Source: an uncultured Verrucomicrobiales bacterium (GTDB lineage Bacteria > Verrucomicrobiota > Verrucomicrobiia > Verrucomicrobiales > Akkermansiaceae). Taken from it: DNA of 64,000 nucleotides. Shown one piece after another: positions 36,626 through 45,524 of this stretch; position 1 is the first letter of the stretch; each line of letters begins with the position of its first letter. The DNA lies in the NCBI GenBank assembly GCA_937944055.1, contig CALDZJ010000035.1, forward strand, positions 19,374 to 83,373. Direction: 5' to 3'. Both the position numbers and the translations under genes were made by a program. Under the pieces are notes generated by a model that saw only the letters and a list, made by a program, of their open reading frames with translations, was not told where the DNA came from and did no database searches.

Positions 36626-36651
36626 TAATTCTCAGAGAGTTCCCCCAAAGT

Positions 36652-38367
36652 ATGTCCAATTTTTCGTCCTTCCGGCAGTTCCAGCTCCCCAGCTTATTCA
36701 GCATCATCGTGCTGCTTTTCGCGTTACTGAGTGGGGGGCACTTGGCGGCGAAGAATCTCCGTTTTCTCGGGGCGACGGAGATTGATTCCTCCGCTCTGAA
36801 TTTTCCTTTTACGGAGGCGAAATTTTCTCGAAACGTCAATGGGAGATCTTATCAACGCTCACCCGTAACGAGTTTTAAGGGCTACCAATACGCGACCTAT
36901 TATGATGCTGATCGTCAGGTTTGCGTGGCTCGCCGCCAGCTCCCGGCGGGCCGCTGGCAGGTGATCCGCTTTCGTGATTATGAAATCACGCATCATGACT
37001 CGCACAATGTCGCGGCGCTCGGCATTTGTGAGGGAGATGGCACGATCCATCTCGCCTTTGATCACCATAAGGACGCTCTGAATTATCGTGTTTCAGCCCG
37101 TGGAGCGGCGACAAACCCTCAGTCTGTGAACTGGTCGACGGCTCTCTTTAGCTCCACCACAGATCGGCTAGGGCCGCTGGGACGGCTCACGGACGTGACT
37201 TACCCTTCTTTCATCTCAGCCCCTGATGGGGATTTAATGTTTTACTATCGCCAAGGTGGCTCCGGCTCCGGAGATGGAATGCTTTTTGAGTATGATGCTC
37301 GGAAGAGTGAGTGGAACCCGGGGCTGGGGAAATTCATCTCGCGCTCGGGAATCTACAATGGGGCCATTTCATCTCGCAGTAAGAACCGGAATCCATACTT
37401 AAACGGGATTTCTTACGCGGGGAAACGGCTCCACGTCTCATGGGGCTGGCGTGAGAACTCGGCTGGGGTGCAGTTTAATCACGACCTCAACTATGCTTAC
37501 AGTGATGATGATGGGCGCACTTGGAAGAACTCAAAAGGTGGGCAGATTGGGATCACGAAGGAGGCTCCCATTTCTATCGATTCCGCGGGGATCATCGTCG
37601 CGCCGATTCCTGAGGATAGCGGGCTCTCCAATCAATTCACGCACTACGCTTATCCTGACGGGCGCTGTCATGTGGTGCTGAGCCATCGGGCAAAAGCGGA
37701 GCGAGGCCGGGGACCAGTGCGCTATCATCACTACTGGCGGAGCGCGGCGGGAGAGTGGGCGAGCGAGCTGCTGCCCTTCTCTGGATCACGGCCTAAATTA
37801 GTGGGTGATGATGGGGGTGAACTCTACTTGGTGTATGAGTCTGGTGACCGTCTGCGAGTGGCGAAGGGGAGTCCGCGCGTGACTGAGGCCGGCTGGAGCT
37901 GGGCGGAAATCTCTGTTCAAAAAAACTGGCAAGAAGGGGGGGAAGGTCAGATTGATCTTCGCCGCTGGGAGAGCGAGCGGATCTTATCAATCTATGGTCA
38001 AGAACTCGGCGGGCGAAGTGGTGCGGCGACGGCGCTACGGGTCTTTGATTATCAAGTCTCGGCACAGGCGATCCTCCCTCAGCCGTCGCACGGTCAAGAG
38101 AAGGTGACGTCCGAGACGGTCTTGACTTGGACTGCTGGATTGGGGGTGAGTCAGCAAGAACTCTACTTCGGGCAAGAGCGTGAAGCCGTCGCGAGGGCAA
38201 GCCGGAAAGATCCGGAATATCGCGGGATTCAAAAAACAACACGCTTTAGGCCGGCGCGCCCTTTCACAAAAGGGAGCACTTATTATTGGCGAATTGATTC
38301 GCTGGATTCCGCGGAAGCTGGCAAACGGCTGAGCAAAGGCCGCTTATGGAGCTTCACCACGGACTAG
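36652..38367 (+). CDS. Exported BNR_4-family beta-propeller protein, possible polysaccharide lyase
   Basis: 571 residues with an N-terminal signal or anchor (FSIIVLLFALLSGGHLAAK). The BNR_4-type propeller spans about 50-460, with YQYATYYDADRQVCVARRQL, then HHDSHNVAALGICEGDGTIH and LAFDHHKDALNYRVS, YPSFISAPDGDLMFYYRQGG and HVSWGWRENS. Ulvan-lyase families PL24 and PL25 are related propellers that use a His pair and a Tyr; the HDSHN and FDHH motifs would suit such a site, but assignment needs a structure-based search. A fibronectin-like C-terminal domain (LTWTAGLGVSQQELYFGQ, STYYWRIDSLDS) ends the protein. It closes the secreted-protein run 27 bp after the previous gene. Confidence 0.72.
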   Translation: MSNFSSFRQFQLPSLFSIIVLLFALLSGGHLAAKNLRFLGATEIDSSALNFPFTEAKFSRNVNGRSYQRSPVTSFKGYQYATYYDADRQVCVARRQLPAGRWQVIRFRDYEITHHDSHNVAALGICEGDGTIHLAFDHHKDALNYRVSARGAATNPQSVNWSTALFSSTTDRLGPLGRLTDVTYPSFISAPDGDLMFYYRQGGSGSGDGMLFEYDARKSEWNPGLGKFISRSGIYNGAISSRSKNRNPYLNGISYAGKRLHVSWGWRENSAGVQFNHDLNYAYSDDDGRTWKNSKGGQIGITKEAPISIDSAGIIVAPIPEDSGLSNQFTHYAYPDGRCHVVLSHRAKAERGRGPVRYHHYWRSAAGEWASELLPFSGSRPKLVGDDGGELYLVYESGDRLRVAKGSPRVTEAGWSWAEISVQKNWQEGGEGQIDLRRWESERILSIYGQELGGRSGAATALRVFDYQVSAQAILPQPSHGQEKVTSETVLTWTAGLGVSQQELYFGQEREAVARASRKDPEYRGIQKTTRFRPARPFTKGSTYYWRIDSLDSAEAGKRLSKGRLWSFTTD

Positions 38368-38482
38368 GGACTAGGGAGTAAGGTTAAGAGATTGCTCTTT
38401 TTACAGGGGCTGGTTTTTTTCAATTTCGGTTGAGCGCGCTTTGTGCGATGTCTGTGGCGAGCGGAGCTTTTTTTTTGGAGAG

Positions 38483-39130
38483 ATGCCTGATTTAGAATTT
38501 GAAAATCGTTACGCGGATCGCGGGATCATCGTGGGGGTGGATGAGGCGGGGCGCGGCCCCTTGGCGGGTCCGGTTTCGGTAGGGGCTGCCATTTTGCCGC
38601 CGGATTTTTCTCACCCACTGATTCAGGACTCGAAGAAACTGAGCGAGAAAAAGCGCGAAGCCTTGTATGATGAACTCAGTCAGGACATGCGGATTCGCTG
38701 GGCGGTGAGCCTAGTAGAGGCAGAGGAAGTCGATCAAGTGAATGTCTTAAAAGCGACCCATCTCGGGATGGAGCGCGCAGTGACGGCGCTGGTCACTGAG
38801 CTAGGGGTGGCGCCGGGGATGTGCTTGATTGATGGCCTAGCTCTCCCAAGTTTCCCTTATCCGCACGAGGGAATCGTAAAGGGAGACGCCAAGAGCCTCT
38901 CGATCGCGACGGCGAGTATTTTTGCAAAAGTGACCCGTGATCGCATCATGCGTGAGGCGGCTCTGCGCTATCCTGGTTATGGATTTGAAAAACACAAAGG
39001 CTACGGCACCAAAGGACATCTCGAGGCACTTCGGACCCTGGGTCCATGTCCAATCCATCGTCGCTCGTTCCAGCCGATTGCTCAACTCAGTCTCCCGCTT
39101 GAAGGGGATGAGGAGTCAAGAGATCGGTGA
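38483..39130 (+). CDS. rnhB: Ribonuclease HII
   Basis: 215 residues from ATG 38483, which has GGAG just upstream; the longer in-frame TTG start at 38441 is unnecessary. It removes RNA from RNA-DNA hybrids and misincorporated ribonucleotides in the cytoplasm. Signature residues: the DE pair in IIVGVDEAGRGPLAGPV, then IQDSKKLSEKKREAL, MCLIDGLALP with the third Asp, and KGDAKSLSIATASIFAKVTRDRIM, ending GYGFEKHKGYGTKGHLEAL and HRRSF. The yraN gene starts inside its 3' end. Confidence 0.97.
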   Translation: MPDLEFENRYADRGIIVGVDEAGRGPLAGPVSVGAAILPPDFSHPLIQDSKKLSEKKREALYDELSQDMRIRWAVSLVEAEEVDQVNVLKATHLGMERAVTALVTELGVAPGMCLIDGLALPSFPYPHEGIVKGDAKSLSIATASIFAKVTRDRIMREAALRYPGYGFEKHKGYGTKGHLEALRTLGPCPIHRRSFQPIAQLSLPLEGDEESRDR

Positions 39131-39506
39131 CTTGGGAGAAAAGATCGCGGCCAAGTATTTGCAATCTCGTGGATGGAAGCTCCTGTATCGTAATTTTCAG
39201 GCCCCGAAGGGAGGGGAGGTAGATCTGGTTTTCCGTGGCGGAGATCAGCGGAATCTTCTCATTTTTGCGGAGGTGAAAACGCGCACTCGGCGGGACTTCG
39301 GGCGTCCCTTGAGAGCGGTGAATCAGGAGAAACAGGCGCTCATCATCCGTGCTGCGAGCCAGTGGATGCACCTCTTAGGAGCGGAATTTCAGCTCGAGCA
39401 CCAGCAGGATCTTCGCCGCCAGATTTCATGGCGTTATGACGTGGTAGAAATCGTTTTAGAAGAGGGGCTGCTTCCCGATATTAATCTCGTAGAAAATGCC
39501 TTCTAA
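39108..39506 (+). CDS. yraN: YraN/UPF0102 family endonuclease-fold protein
   Basis: 132 residues from ATG 39108, preceded by GAAGGGG and overlapping the rnhB stop by 23 bp; longer upstream starts only read rnhB in the wrong frame. The restriction-endonuclease-like fold shows IGDLGEKIAAKYLQSRGWKLLYRNF, GGEVDLVFRGG with the catalytic-type E-V-D, and FAEVKTRTRRDFGRP with the E-x-K motif. rnhB-yraN linkage is widespread in bacteria and points to a DNA-processing role, although the cellular function remains unclear. Confidence 0.93.
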   Translation: MRSQEIGDLGEKIAAKYLQSRGWKLLYRNFQAPKGGEVDLVFRGGDQRNLLIFAEVKTRTRRDFGRPLRAVNQEKQALIIRAASQWMHLLGAEFQLEHQQDLRRQISWRYDVVEIVLEEGLLPDINLVENAF

Positions 39507-39673
39507 TAAATGGTCAGCGAGTCTGAGCCTTGTGCTTTTCAGGCTTTGAGCGACCTTATTCAGGCGAGTTTTCTGTTTTTAGCAGAAATCCCTAGGGCTT
39601 TTTTGAAAAGAAGCGACAAATATCCAAGGGGGGAGCGTTTTATCAGTAGAACCCCGACTCAAAAAAAAAGATC

Positions 39674-40126
39674 ATGAAAATCCAAACTACAGAAAACCAA
39701 ATAAGACCCCAGCGGATGGCGCGCGGTTTCAGTCTCTTCGAGATGGTCATCGTGATGGGCATCATTGGCCTGATTCTCGGAGGCGCAATTTACAGCATGG
39801 GTAAGATTAAAAACTCTGCTGCGATTGGCACTGCGGACCAAGACATGCGGAGTTTTGAGTCGAACCTCGAGCAGTATAAAAACATTGGCGGAAACTATCC
39901 TTCCACCTCACAAGGATTGGAAGCGCTCATCAAAAAGCCTACGGATGCCCCACGTCCTCGCCGCTGGACTCAGTCGCTTGATGACGAGGAGGCGCTCTTT
40001 GATCCATGGGATACGAAGTATAAGTATGAGTATCCCGGCACGCAGGATCCGAGCCGCCCAGAGATTGTCTCCGCAGGACCGGATAAGGAATTTGGGACGG
40101 ACGATGATCAAAGTAACCAAGATTAA
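39674..40126 (+). CDS. gspG: T2SS major pseudopilin GspG
   Basis: 150 residues. The prepilin cleavage site is in ARGFSLFEMVIVMGIIGLIL, with the conserved Glu at +5. The C-terminal half carries the GspG calcium-loop pattern YPSTSQGLEALIKKP, DPWDTKYKYEYPG and SAGPDKEFGTDDDQ. GspG subunits form the pseudopilus that drives substrate through the secretin. It is the first gene of the T2SS cluster, about 170 bp after yraN, so a promoter is expected in that gap. Confidence 0.95.
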   Translation: MKIQTTENQIRPQRMARGFSLFEMVIVMGIIGLILGGAIYSMGKIKNSAAIGTADQDMRSFESNLEQYKNIGGNYPSTSQGLEALIKKPTDAPRPRRWTQSLDDEEALFDPWDTKYKYEYPGTQDPSRPEIVSAGPDKEFGTDDDQSNQD

Positions 40127-40156
40127 CTTGGCTGCCTTTCCAGCTCTCAGGAATTA

Positions 40157-40744
40157 ATGAATCAGCTCTCTTCACAGGACTCACGCTTTAGGGGCCGCTC
40201 CGGCTTTACCCTGATTGAGTTGATTTTTGTGATGGGGATTACCGTGATCGTTTTTGGCGCGGCGGCCTACATGATCGCCACTCCTAAGATCGAGCAAGAG
40301 ATTCGGGAAAATCACGCTGGGATAGAAGACCTCGCGCTGCAAGCACGGGCGATGTCATACAGTTACCAGCAAGCCTTCGTGCTGGAGTTACGGGAAGGAG
40401 AAGTCCGCATGAGTCCTCTCGCTAGACCGGAGAATGAGAGGTCGGAGGCAGGCGAGGAGCAGCTCGGCACGCCGCCCTCCCTCGCTCCGCTTGATAGCTT
40501 CTCTTGGCCACGTGTCTTTCAACTTGATCCAAAATACGAGCTCTGGGTGAGGCGCTGGAATAGTAATGACTATAAAATCGTCCGGAATCAGACGGTGGAG
40601 CGTTGGATCCACCAGCCGAATAGTCCGTGTGAACCTCTTGCCATTCAACTCATCTCGCAGGATGGGAGCAGCCTGCTTTCACGTAGCTTTCACCCTCTCA
40701 CCGCTAAGGCGACCGATGAGGAGATGACCATTTCTAAGCCATAG
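40157..40744 (+). CDS. gspH: T2SS minor pseudopilin, GspH-like
   Basis: 195 residues with the class III leader SGFTLIELIFVMGITVIVFGAAAY. The soluble part (QQAFVLELREGEVRMSPL, YELWVRRWNSNDYKIV) has the beta-rich layout of GspH/FimT proteins. It starts 30 bp after gspG. Assignment rests on order within the cluster and the pilin N-terminus. Confidence 0.8.
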   Translation: MNQLSSQDSRFRGRSGFTLIELIFVMGITVIVFGAAAYMIATPKIEQEIRENHAGIEDLALQARAMSYSYQQAFVLELREGEVRMSPLARPENERSEAGEEQLGTPPSLAPLDSFSWPRVFQLDPKYELWVRRWNSNDYKIVRNQTVERWIHQPNSPCEPLAIQLISQDGSSLLSRSFHPLTAKATDEEMTISKP

Positions 40745-40757
40745 ACCATTCAGTATC

Positions 40758-41168
40758 ATGAAAACCTCCGCGCCATTCTCTCGCCGCAAGGGCTTCATGC
40801 TCATGGAGGTCGTCCTAGCTCTCTTTATTTTTACGATCGTTGCGACTTCATTTACCAAAGCGCTCAGCTCTCTGTGGCGGAATACCTCCTTCGTGAAAGA
40901 GGAGCTAGTGATCACCCAGATCATGGACAGCGCCCTGCAAGAGACCCTCTATCTTAATCAACTGGAGGAGGGGAGTCAGGAAATTTATGTCCCCGAGCGC
41001 GATGTCAATCTGGAGACCCAGATCATCCCTCTTGAGCTCGAAAATGAAGAGGGGAATCCTCTTTCTCAAATGTGGGAGGTCCGCGTGATCGCCCGCTTCG
41101 TCCGGGACGGCCAAAACCAAGAACGCAGCGTCCGCGGCTGGCGCTACCTCCCCATTTTTAGACCTTAA
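40758..41168 (+). CDS. gspI: T2SS minor pseudopilin, GspI-like
   Basis: 136 residues. The leader KGFMLMEVVLALFIFTIVAT is a pilin-type N-terminus with Met at +3 and Glu at +5. The ending VRGWRYLPIFRP follows a compact beta domain. Size and position between H and J match GspI. It forms the pseudopilus tip with J and K in characterised systems. Its stop overlaps the next ATG (TAATG). Confidence 0.8.
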   Translation: MKTSAPFSRRKGFMLMEVVLALFIFTIVATSFTKALSSLWRNTSFVKEELVITQIMDSALQETLYLNQLEEGSQEIYVPERDVNLETQIIPLELENEEGNPLSQMWEVRVIARFVRDGQNQERSVRGWRYLPIFRP

Positions 41169-42007
41169 TGCAGACCCATCCTCCAGCCCCTCACGCTCAT
41201 TCTTGCTCTGGCTCCTGCTCCAGAATGAGGAGAGGCTTTACGCTTTTTGAATTGGTGCTCGCTTTGGGGATTGCGGGCTTGGTTCTGACCTCAATTTTTA
41301 AGATTGCGGATGGTGCGATCCGCTCTACGTCCACGATGGTAGATCTCCAGAATGAGGACATCGCGCGGGATGCCTTTTTTTCCTTCCTTCGCAACCACTT
41401 CGATAGCCTTCCCGGTAATGCCGTTCTGAATCTTCGGAATACCAGCGACTCAGAGCCCTTCCTCTCCGAGATGACTTTCCAAAACACCCCCGTTTCTTTT
41501 AATTGGGGAGGCGTGCCGATCGCGGCAGAGGCCACGCGCATCATTACCATTCCCACCGTCACAAATGGGATCGACATCGTTTTAGAATATTACGATGAGC
41601 CCATTCTTGATAGCGATGAAGGGCCGGCCGAGCGGGGGATCGAGCCCATCGCTTCGATCGTTCTCCTCAGTGATGTGCGCCTCTTTGAGTGGAATGTCCT
41701 AGACGGCCGGAACTATAATACGACCGAGCGGGATCTCTGGCCTTATGAATGGAATGATGAGCGGAATCGCCCCACCTATGTGCAGCTCAGGGTGATTTTT
41801 GAAAATGATGACCCAGCGGTGACTCGCCTGTTTTGGATTCCTCGCAAGGCCAACCCTCAATCAACCATGAACGCGGTCCGGAACCGGGCGACCTCGGCAC
41901 GGAATGGAGGGAGCGGTGGCACTGGCCAGCAGAATGATCCTAACCCTAATCCTAATCCTAACCCTAATCCTAACCCCAATCCTAACCCCTCAGACCCAGA
42001 TCAATGA
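41168..42007 (+). CDS. gspJ: T2SS minor pseudopilin, GspJ-like, with an Asn-Pro repeat tail
   Basis: 279 residues from 41168; ATG 41225 (MRRGFTLFELVLALGIAGLV) is an alternative that removes a Cys/His/Pro-rich 19-residue leader. The pilin helix is followed by a GspJ-type body (FELVLALGIAGLVLTSIF, FSFLRNHFDSLPG, RLFWIPRK). The tail is Gly/Ser-rich, then nine Asn-Pro repeats encoded by a CCTAAY hexamer array (41937-41990) before SDPDQ. The repeat tail is unusual for GspJ. The stop overlaps the gspK start. Confidence 0.8.
   Translation: MQTHPPAPHAHSCSGSCSRMRRGFTLFELVLALGIAGLVLTSIFKIADGAIRSTSTMVDLQNEDIARDAFFSFLRNHFDSLPGNAVLNLRNTSDSEPFLSEMTFQNTPVSFNWGGVPIAAEATRIITIPTVTNGIDIVLEYYDEPILDSDEGPAERGIEPIASIVLLSDVRLFEWNVLDGRNYNTTERDLWPYEWNDERNRPTYVQLRVIFENDDPAVTRLFWIPRKANPQSTMNAVRNRATSARNGGSGGTGQQNDPNPNPNPNPNPNPNPNPSDPDQ
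41937..41990 (+). repeat. Hexanucleotide CCTAAC/CCTAAT tandem array inside gspJ
   Basis: About nine copies of CCTAAY in phase with the reading frame encode (Pro-Asn)n. The in-frame 6-bp unit means that slippage changes tail length without a frameshift. Confidence 0.95.
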
Positions 42008-42930
42008 ACGCTTCTAATCACATGATCCTAAAGCGGGGCGCGACTCTGATCGCGGTCTTCTGGATTATGGCCGTGATGGGGCTGGCCCTGGTGGCTACGC
42101 TGAAGATCTCGCGCTACCAGTCTGATGTCGCCAGCTCTCAGATCAACGGCATCGAGGCACGCCAATATGCCGAAATGGGCATCCACCTCGCGGCGAATCC
42201 AAGCGTGGAGGAATGGGACTTCATCCTAAGACAGGATTTTGAAAATGAGGCCGGCTTTGAGGCTAAAATTCTCTCAGAAGGAGGGCGGTTCAATATCAAC
42301 TTCATCCTCTTTCAGGAGGACAAAAAACTCCTGCGCGACATTTTCCAGAGATGGGGGATCGATTTCGACATCGCCTCAGAAATCGCCGATGCCCTCACGG
42401 ACTGGATCGATAGCGATGATGACGTTGCCCTCAACGGAGCTGAGTCAGCCTACTATGAAGGGCAGGGCTTTTTCAATCGCCCCTTTAATCGTCCCTTTTA
42501 CGATCTGGATGAAATGCGCCTCGTTCGCGGGATGGAACTCGTAGAATCGGCCAATCCGGGCTGGCGAGACTGGTTCACGGTGTGGAGTAGCGGGGGGCTA
42601 GACGTCGCGGAAGCTTCCGCCGAGTTTCTGGCGATGGCGATGGAGACCGATATCGAGGCCACTCAGCCCCTCATTGAAATCGTAGACGGTCCCGATGGGA
42701 TTAGAAACACCGAGGATGATGAGGATCTTTCGGTTGAAGATGCCCTTGCTAATTTGGGCATTATCGATGAATCAGGAGTGATCCCGGGGAGGCTGAGTTC
42801 AGATGATCCGGTGAAGCGGCTCGAAAGCGTCGGTTATGTGGGCTCGGTCCGGCGTAAGATCGTCGTCATTCTGAGTAATCGAACCCAAAACCCTCAGGTC
42901 CTCGACCGAAAAGAAGTCATCATACAATGA
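42004..42930 (+). CDS. gspK: T2SS minor pseudopilin, GspK-like
   Basis: 308 residues. The N-terminal hydrophobic segment GATLIAVFWIMAVMGLALVATL is followed by a GspK-type body: ARQYAEMGIHLAANPS, the conserved EGGRFNINFIL, then EIADALTDWIDSDDDVALNGAES and PFYDLDEMRLVRGM. GspK caps the pseudopilus tip. It lacks the +5 Glu of the other pseudopilins, as is usual for K. It overlaps both neighbours by 4 bp. Confidence 0.9.
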   Translation: MNASNHMILKRGATLIAVFWIMAVMGLALVATLKISRYQSDVASSQINGIEARQYAEMGIHLAANPSVEEWDFILRQDFENEAGFEAKILSEGGRFNINFILFQEDKKLLRDIFQRWGIDFDIASEIADALTDWIDSDDDVALNGAESAYYEGQGFFNRPFNRPFYDLDEMRLVRGMELVESANPGWRDWFTVWSSGGLDVAEASAEFLAMAMETDIEATQPLIEIVDGPDGIRNTEDDEDLSVEDALANLGIIDESGVIPGRLSSDDPVKRLESVGYVGSVRRKIVVILSNRTQNPQVLDRKEVIIQ

Positions 42931-44228
42931 GCGGAAAAAAAGGAGATCTTAATTTATTACTTCCCGGCGCCGATGGCTGGGAAATTTGGACAGGTTCACA
43001 GGCTGCGGGCCTGAGTCTGCATGCGGCCTCAGAGCATCAGCGGCCTCTCAATGTCACCGGCTATCCCTCGGGCTCGCTTCAGATGGCGATTCCTGTCCGC
43101 CAGGTTTCTGCACTGCCTTTCCGCGCGCAGACAGATGACCTTGCGCTCCTCGGTGATCTTGCCGCGATGCAGTTAGAAAAAAATGGCATTCGTCCGGCAC
43201 TTGATGGGGGACAACTCACGGATCACTTTGTCTTCGGTAGCACTGCGGAGGAAACTCATCTCACTGCCATCGTGATGAACCCTCCCAGCGAGGGGCAGCT
43301 TCCGCGCAAAAGCCCACAAGCCTTCGATATCTCTCCACGCTGCCTCCCGCTTCCCTCGGGGAAGGTCGTCATATGGCGGGAACTAGGCCGCTGGGCCTTC
43401 GGTATCGGTAAGCCCGGCCAGGCTCTCTATTTCCAAATTCTCTCCGGTGAGCGTCTCGATGATCGAGCTGGTAATGAGATTTTCCTCGCGCTCACCCAGT
43501 TGCAGATGCAGGGACTGCTTCCCGATCTGCCTGAAGAGGCCGTGATCTGGACCCACGGATCACCTTCAGATGCCCGCCCAGAGGAGCAAGAGGCTCTCTC
43601 GCGAGGACTTGGCCTGCCCGTTCACCCACTCGCTAAGCCCTCGCCCACCTGGCCCTCGCCCCCGAGCCGCCTCTTGCCAGCGGATGTCCGTGCGGAGAGA
43701 TTGGCTAAAAAAGGGAAACGGAATCGGAACCTGATCATCACAGCTCTCCTCCTCGCTTACCTTGGCCTCGCCGCTTATCTTTACCTCAATCTGGAGAAGG
43801 CGAAGGACGCCGCGCGACAGGCGCAGCGTAATGCTGAAGGGATTTCTGAAGAGTCAGACCTCCTCCTCGCCCATCAATCAAAGTGGGCGGAACTGGGCCC
43901 TGTGGTAGAAGATGAGTTCCACCCCTTCGAGGTCTATTTAGCGGCTTATAAAGCCCTTCCTAATTCTCCCAATGAGCGCTTCATCCGCCTCACTAAGGTC
44001 ACTATGGTGAACCAGTTTCGTGAGATTGATAGCGAGCTGCGAGTCGCCCGCGAGATCGTCCTGCAAGGCCAAGCCGATCAGGAACAGCAGCAAAAAATCC
44101 CCGTTTTTGCAGGTAATTTACGCAATAGCGCGGAGCTCGAGCGCTTCCGCTGGGAAATTCCGCCAGAAACCATAGACAGAAGAAGCGGTAAAATGACTTT
44201 TATCTATACCGGAAACGCAACTGAGTAA
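42927..44228 (+). CDS. gspL: T2SS assembly protein, GspL-like
   Basis: 433 residues. A large cytoplasmic N-terminal region (about 1-265; actin-like fold expected) precedes one TM helix (NLIITALLLAYLGLAAYLYL) and a coiled coil plus small periplasmic domain. GspL normally binds the GspE ATPase and GspM. No gspE or gspF is present in this cluster. Assignment is by topology, gene order and start coupled to gspK (ATGA); sequence similarity is weak. Confidence 0.7.
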   Translation: MSGKKGDLNLLLPGADGWEIWTGSQAAGLSLHAASEHQRPLNVTGYPSGSLQMAIPVRQVSALPFRAQTDDLALLGDLAAMQLEKNGIRPALDGGQLTDHFVFGSTAEETHLTAIVMNPPSEGQLPRKSPQAFDISPRCLPLPSGKVVIWRELGRWAFGIGKPGQALYFQILSGERLDDRAGNEIFLALTQLQMQGLLPDLPEEAVIWTHGSPSDARPEEQEALSRGLGLPVHPLAKPSPTWPSPPSRLLPADVRAERLAKKGKRNRNLIITALLLAYLGLAAYLYLNLEKAKDAARQAQRNAEGISEESDLLLAHQSKWAELGPVVEDEFHPFEVYLAAYKALPNSPNERFIRLTKVTMVNQFREIDSELRVAREIVLQGQADQEQQQKIPVFAGNLRNSAELERFRWEIPPETIDRRSGKMTFIYTGNATE

Positions 44229-44241
44229 TCCCAGACGACCC

Positions 44242-44772
44242 ATGACTCCACGTGAAAAAACTCTCCTCGCCGTGCTGGGCGGTGCTTTGCTCATCATTCT
44301 GAGCTTCATCGGCTTCAGCAGCTTCTACCTTCCAGAGATTCGCAAGGCTGAGAGCCAAAAAAAGATTGCCGAGCAAAAGCTCAAGCAAGCCGAGCAGGTC
44401 CTCTCCCTCAGCGAGGAACTCGAGCCAGAGATTGTTTGGCTGGAGCGATCTGGGACGACTGAAATCTCGCCCCAAGACGCCCAGTCTAAATTACAAGCCC
44501 TCATCCGAAAGCAAGCCAGCGCGCGTAATCTCGAAATCCGCGACTCCCGCATTCTCCCTTTCCAAAGCGGCCAGCACTTTGACCGAGTCCGAGTCCTCTT
44601 CAAGCTCACCGGAATGGAGCGCGATGTCTTCTCCTGGCTCACCAGCATTCATCTTCCGAGCCAGCGCCAAGTCGTCACCAAAATGGAACTCAAACCCCAG
44701 ACTAATGACCTCACCCGGGTCGAAGTCGAGGTGGAGGTCGAGAAGTGGATCATCACTCCCGATGACGTTTAA
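44242..44772 (+). CDS. gspM: T2SS assembly protein, GspM-like
   Basis: 176 residues: short cytoplasmic start MTPREKTLLAVLGGALLIIL with one TM helix, a coiled coil (KAESQKKIAEQKLKQAEQVLSLSEELE) and a C-terminal ferredoxin-like domain (FDRVRVLFKLTGMERDVFSW). The topology and 13-bp spacing after the L-like gene fit GspM, which stabilises GspL. Confidence 0.7.
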   Translation: MTPREKTLLAVLGGALLIILSFIGFSSFYLPEIRKAESQKKIAEQKLKQAEQVLSLSEELEPEIVWLERSGTTEISPQDAQSKLQALIRKQASARNLEIRDSRILPFQSGQHFDRVRVLFKLTGMERDVFSWLTSIHLPSQRQVVTKMELKPQTNDLTRVEVEVEVEKWIITPDDV

Positions 44773-44792
44773 ACCCCAGCAAATAGAACCCC

Positions 44793-45500
44793 ATGAAATC
44801 CTTACACTCCCTCCTCTCTGTTTTCCTACTCTGCACTAGCGGGCTGAGTCTTGCCGATCCACCACAGAATCGCCGCGCAGATCGCTACCGTGATCTCTAT
44901 CTGAACTCACCGATCACTGATCCACCTCCGGTCGAGGTGGCTGAGCCTGAGGTCAATGATCTCCCTGATTGGGTCCTCGTCGGCGTCACCAAGTACCTCG
45001 ACCGCACCAAAGTGCAGATCATGAATATCAAAGACCGCACCCGCGTGGTCATCCCCAGTCAAGAAGCCACCGAACTCGGATTTTCAGTCAAGGATGTCAC
45101 CCAAGATCGGAACTACCTCAAGAACACGGTAGTGACTCTGCAAAAAGGCAACGCCACGGGAGAGGTCCGCTTCGACCCAAAATTTCTGGTCCTCAAGAAA
45201 GTAGCCGGCCCTTCTGGCGCATCTCCTCGCCCTGCCAGCCCTCAGAATAGAAATGCCAATCGAGGCAACAATCTGAACGCCAGCGCCAACGCAAACCCGA
45301 ATGCCAATCGCCGTTCCGCGAATCAGCCGCCGTCCCTTCCTGGGGCACGTTCCAGCAATAATCAGAACGCCACGCCGAGGCCCCGCGCTGTTCCGCAGCC
45401 CTCATCAGCTCAGAATCCCAGCACCTCTTCTCCCTCTTCGAATCGCAATTCTAGAACTCCCACGAGACGCACCCGCTACGTGCCGCGTCCTAAAAAATAA
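44793..45500 (+). CDS. Exported T2SS-cluster protein, possible GspC/PilP-like secretin partner
   Basis: 235 residues, signal peptide ending LSLADP. The folded part (about 45-125) reads DWVLVGVTKYLDRTKVQIMN, then IKDRTRVVIPSQEATELGFSV, resembling the small beta domain of GspC-HR or PilP proteins that contact the secretin N0 domain. The rest is a disordered Asn/Pro/Arg/Ser-rich tail with RPRAVPQPSS and a basic end YVPRPKK. Place between the M-like gene and the secretin supports a bridge function; no TM anchor is seen beyond the signal peptide. Confidence 0.55.
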   Translation: MKSLHSLLSVFLLCTSGLSLADPPQNRRADRYRDLYLNSPITDPPPVEVAEPEVNDLPDWVLVGVTKYLDRTKVQIMNIKDRTRVVIPSQEATELGFSVKDVTQDRNYLKNTVVTLQKGNATGEVRFDPKFLVLKKVAGPSGASPRPASPQNRNANRGNNLNASANANPNANRRSANQPPSLPGARSSNNQNATPRPRAVPQPSSAQNPSTSSPSSNRNSRTPTRRTRYVPRPKK

Positions 45501-45524
45501 TCGCTCACTTTCTCCATCTTCTTC

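Noticed and set aside
41937..41990. CCTAAY array as a telomere or structural chromosome feature
   Set aside because: It is in frame inside gspJ and encodes an Asn-Pro tail; too short and internal.
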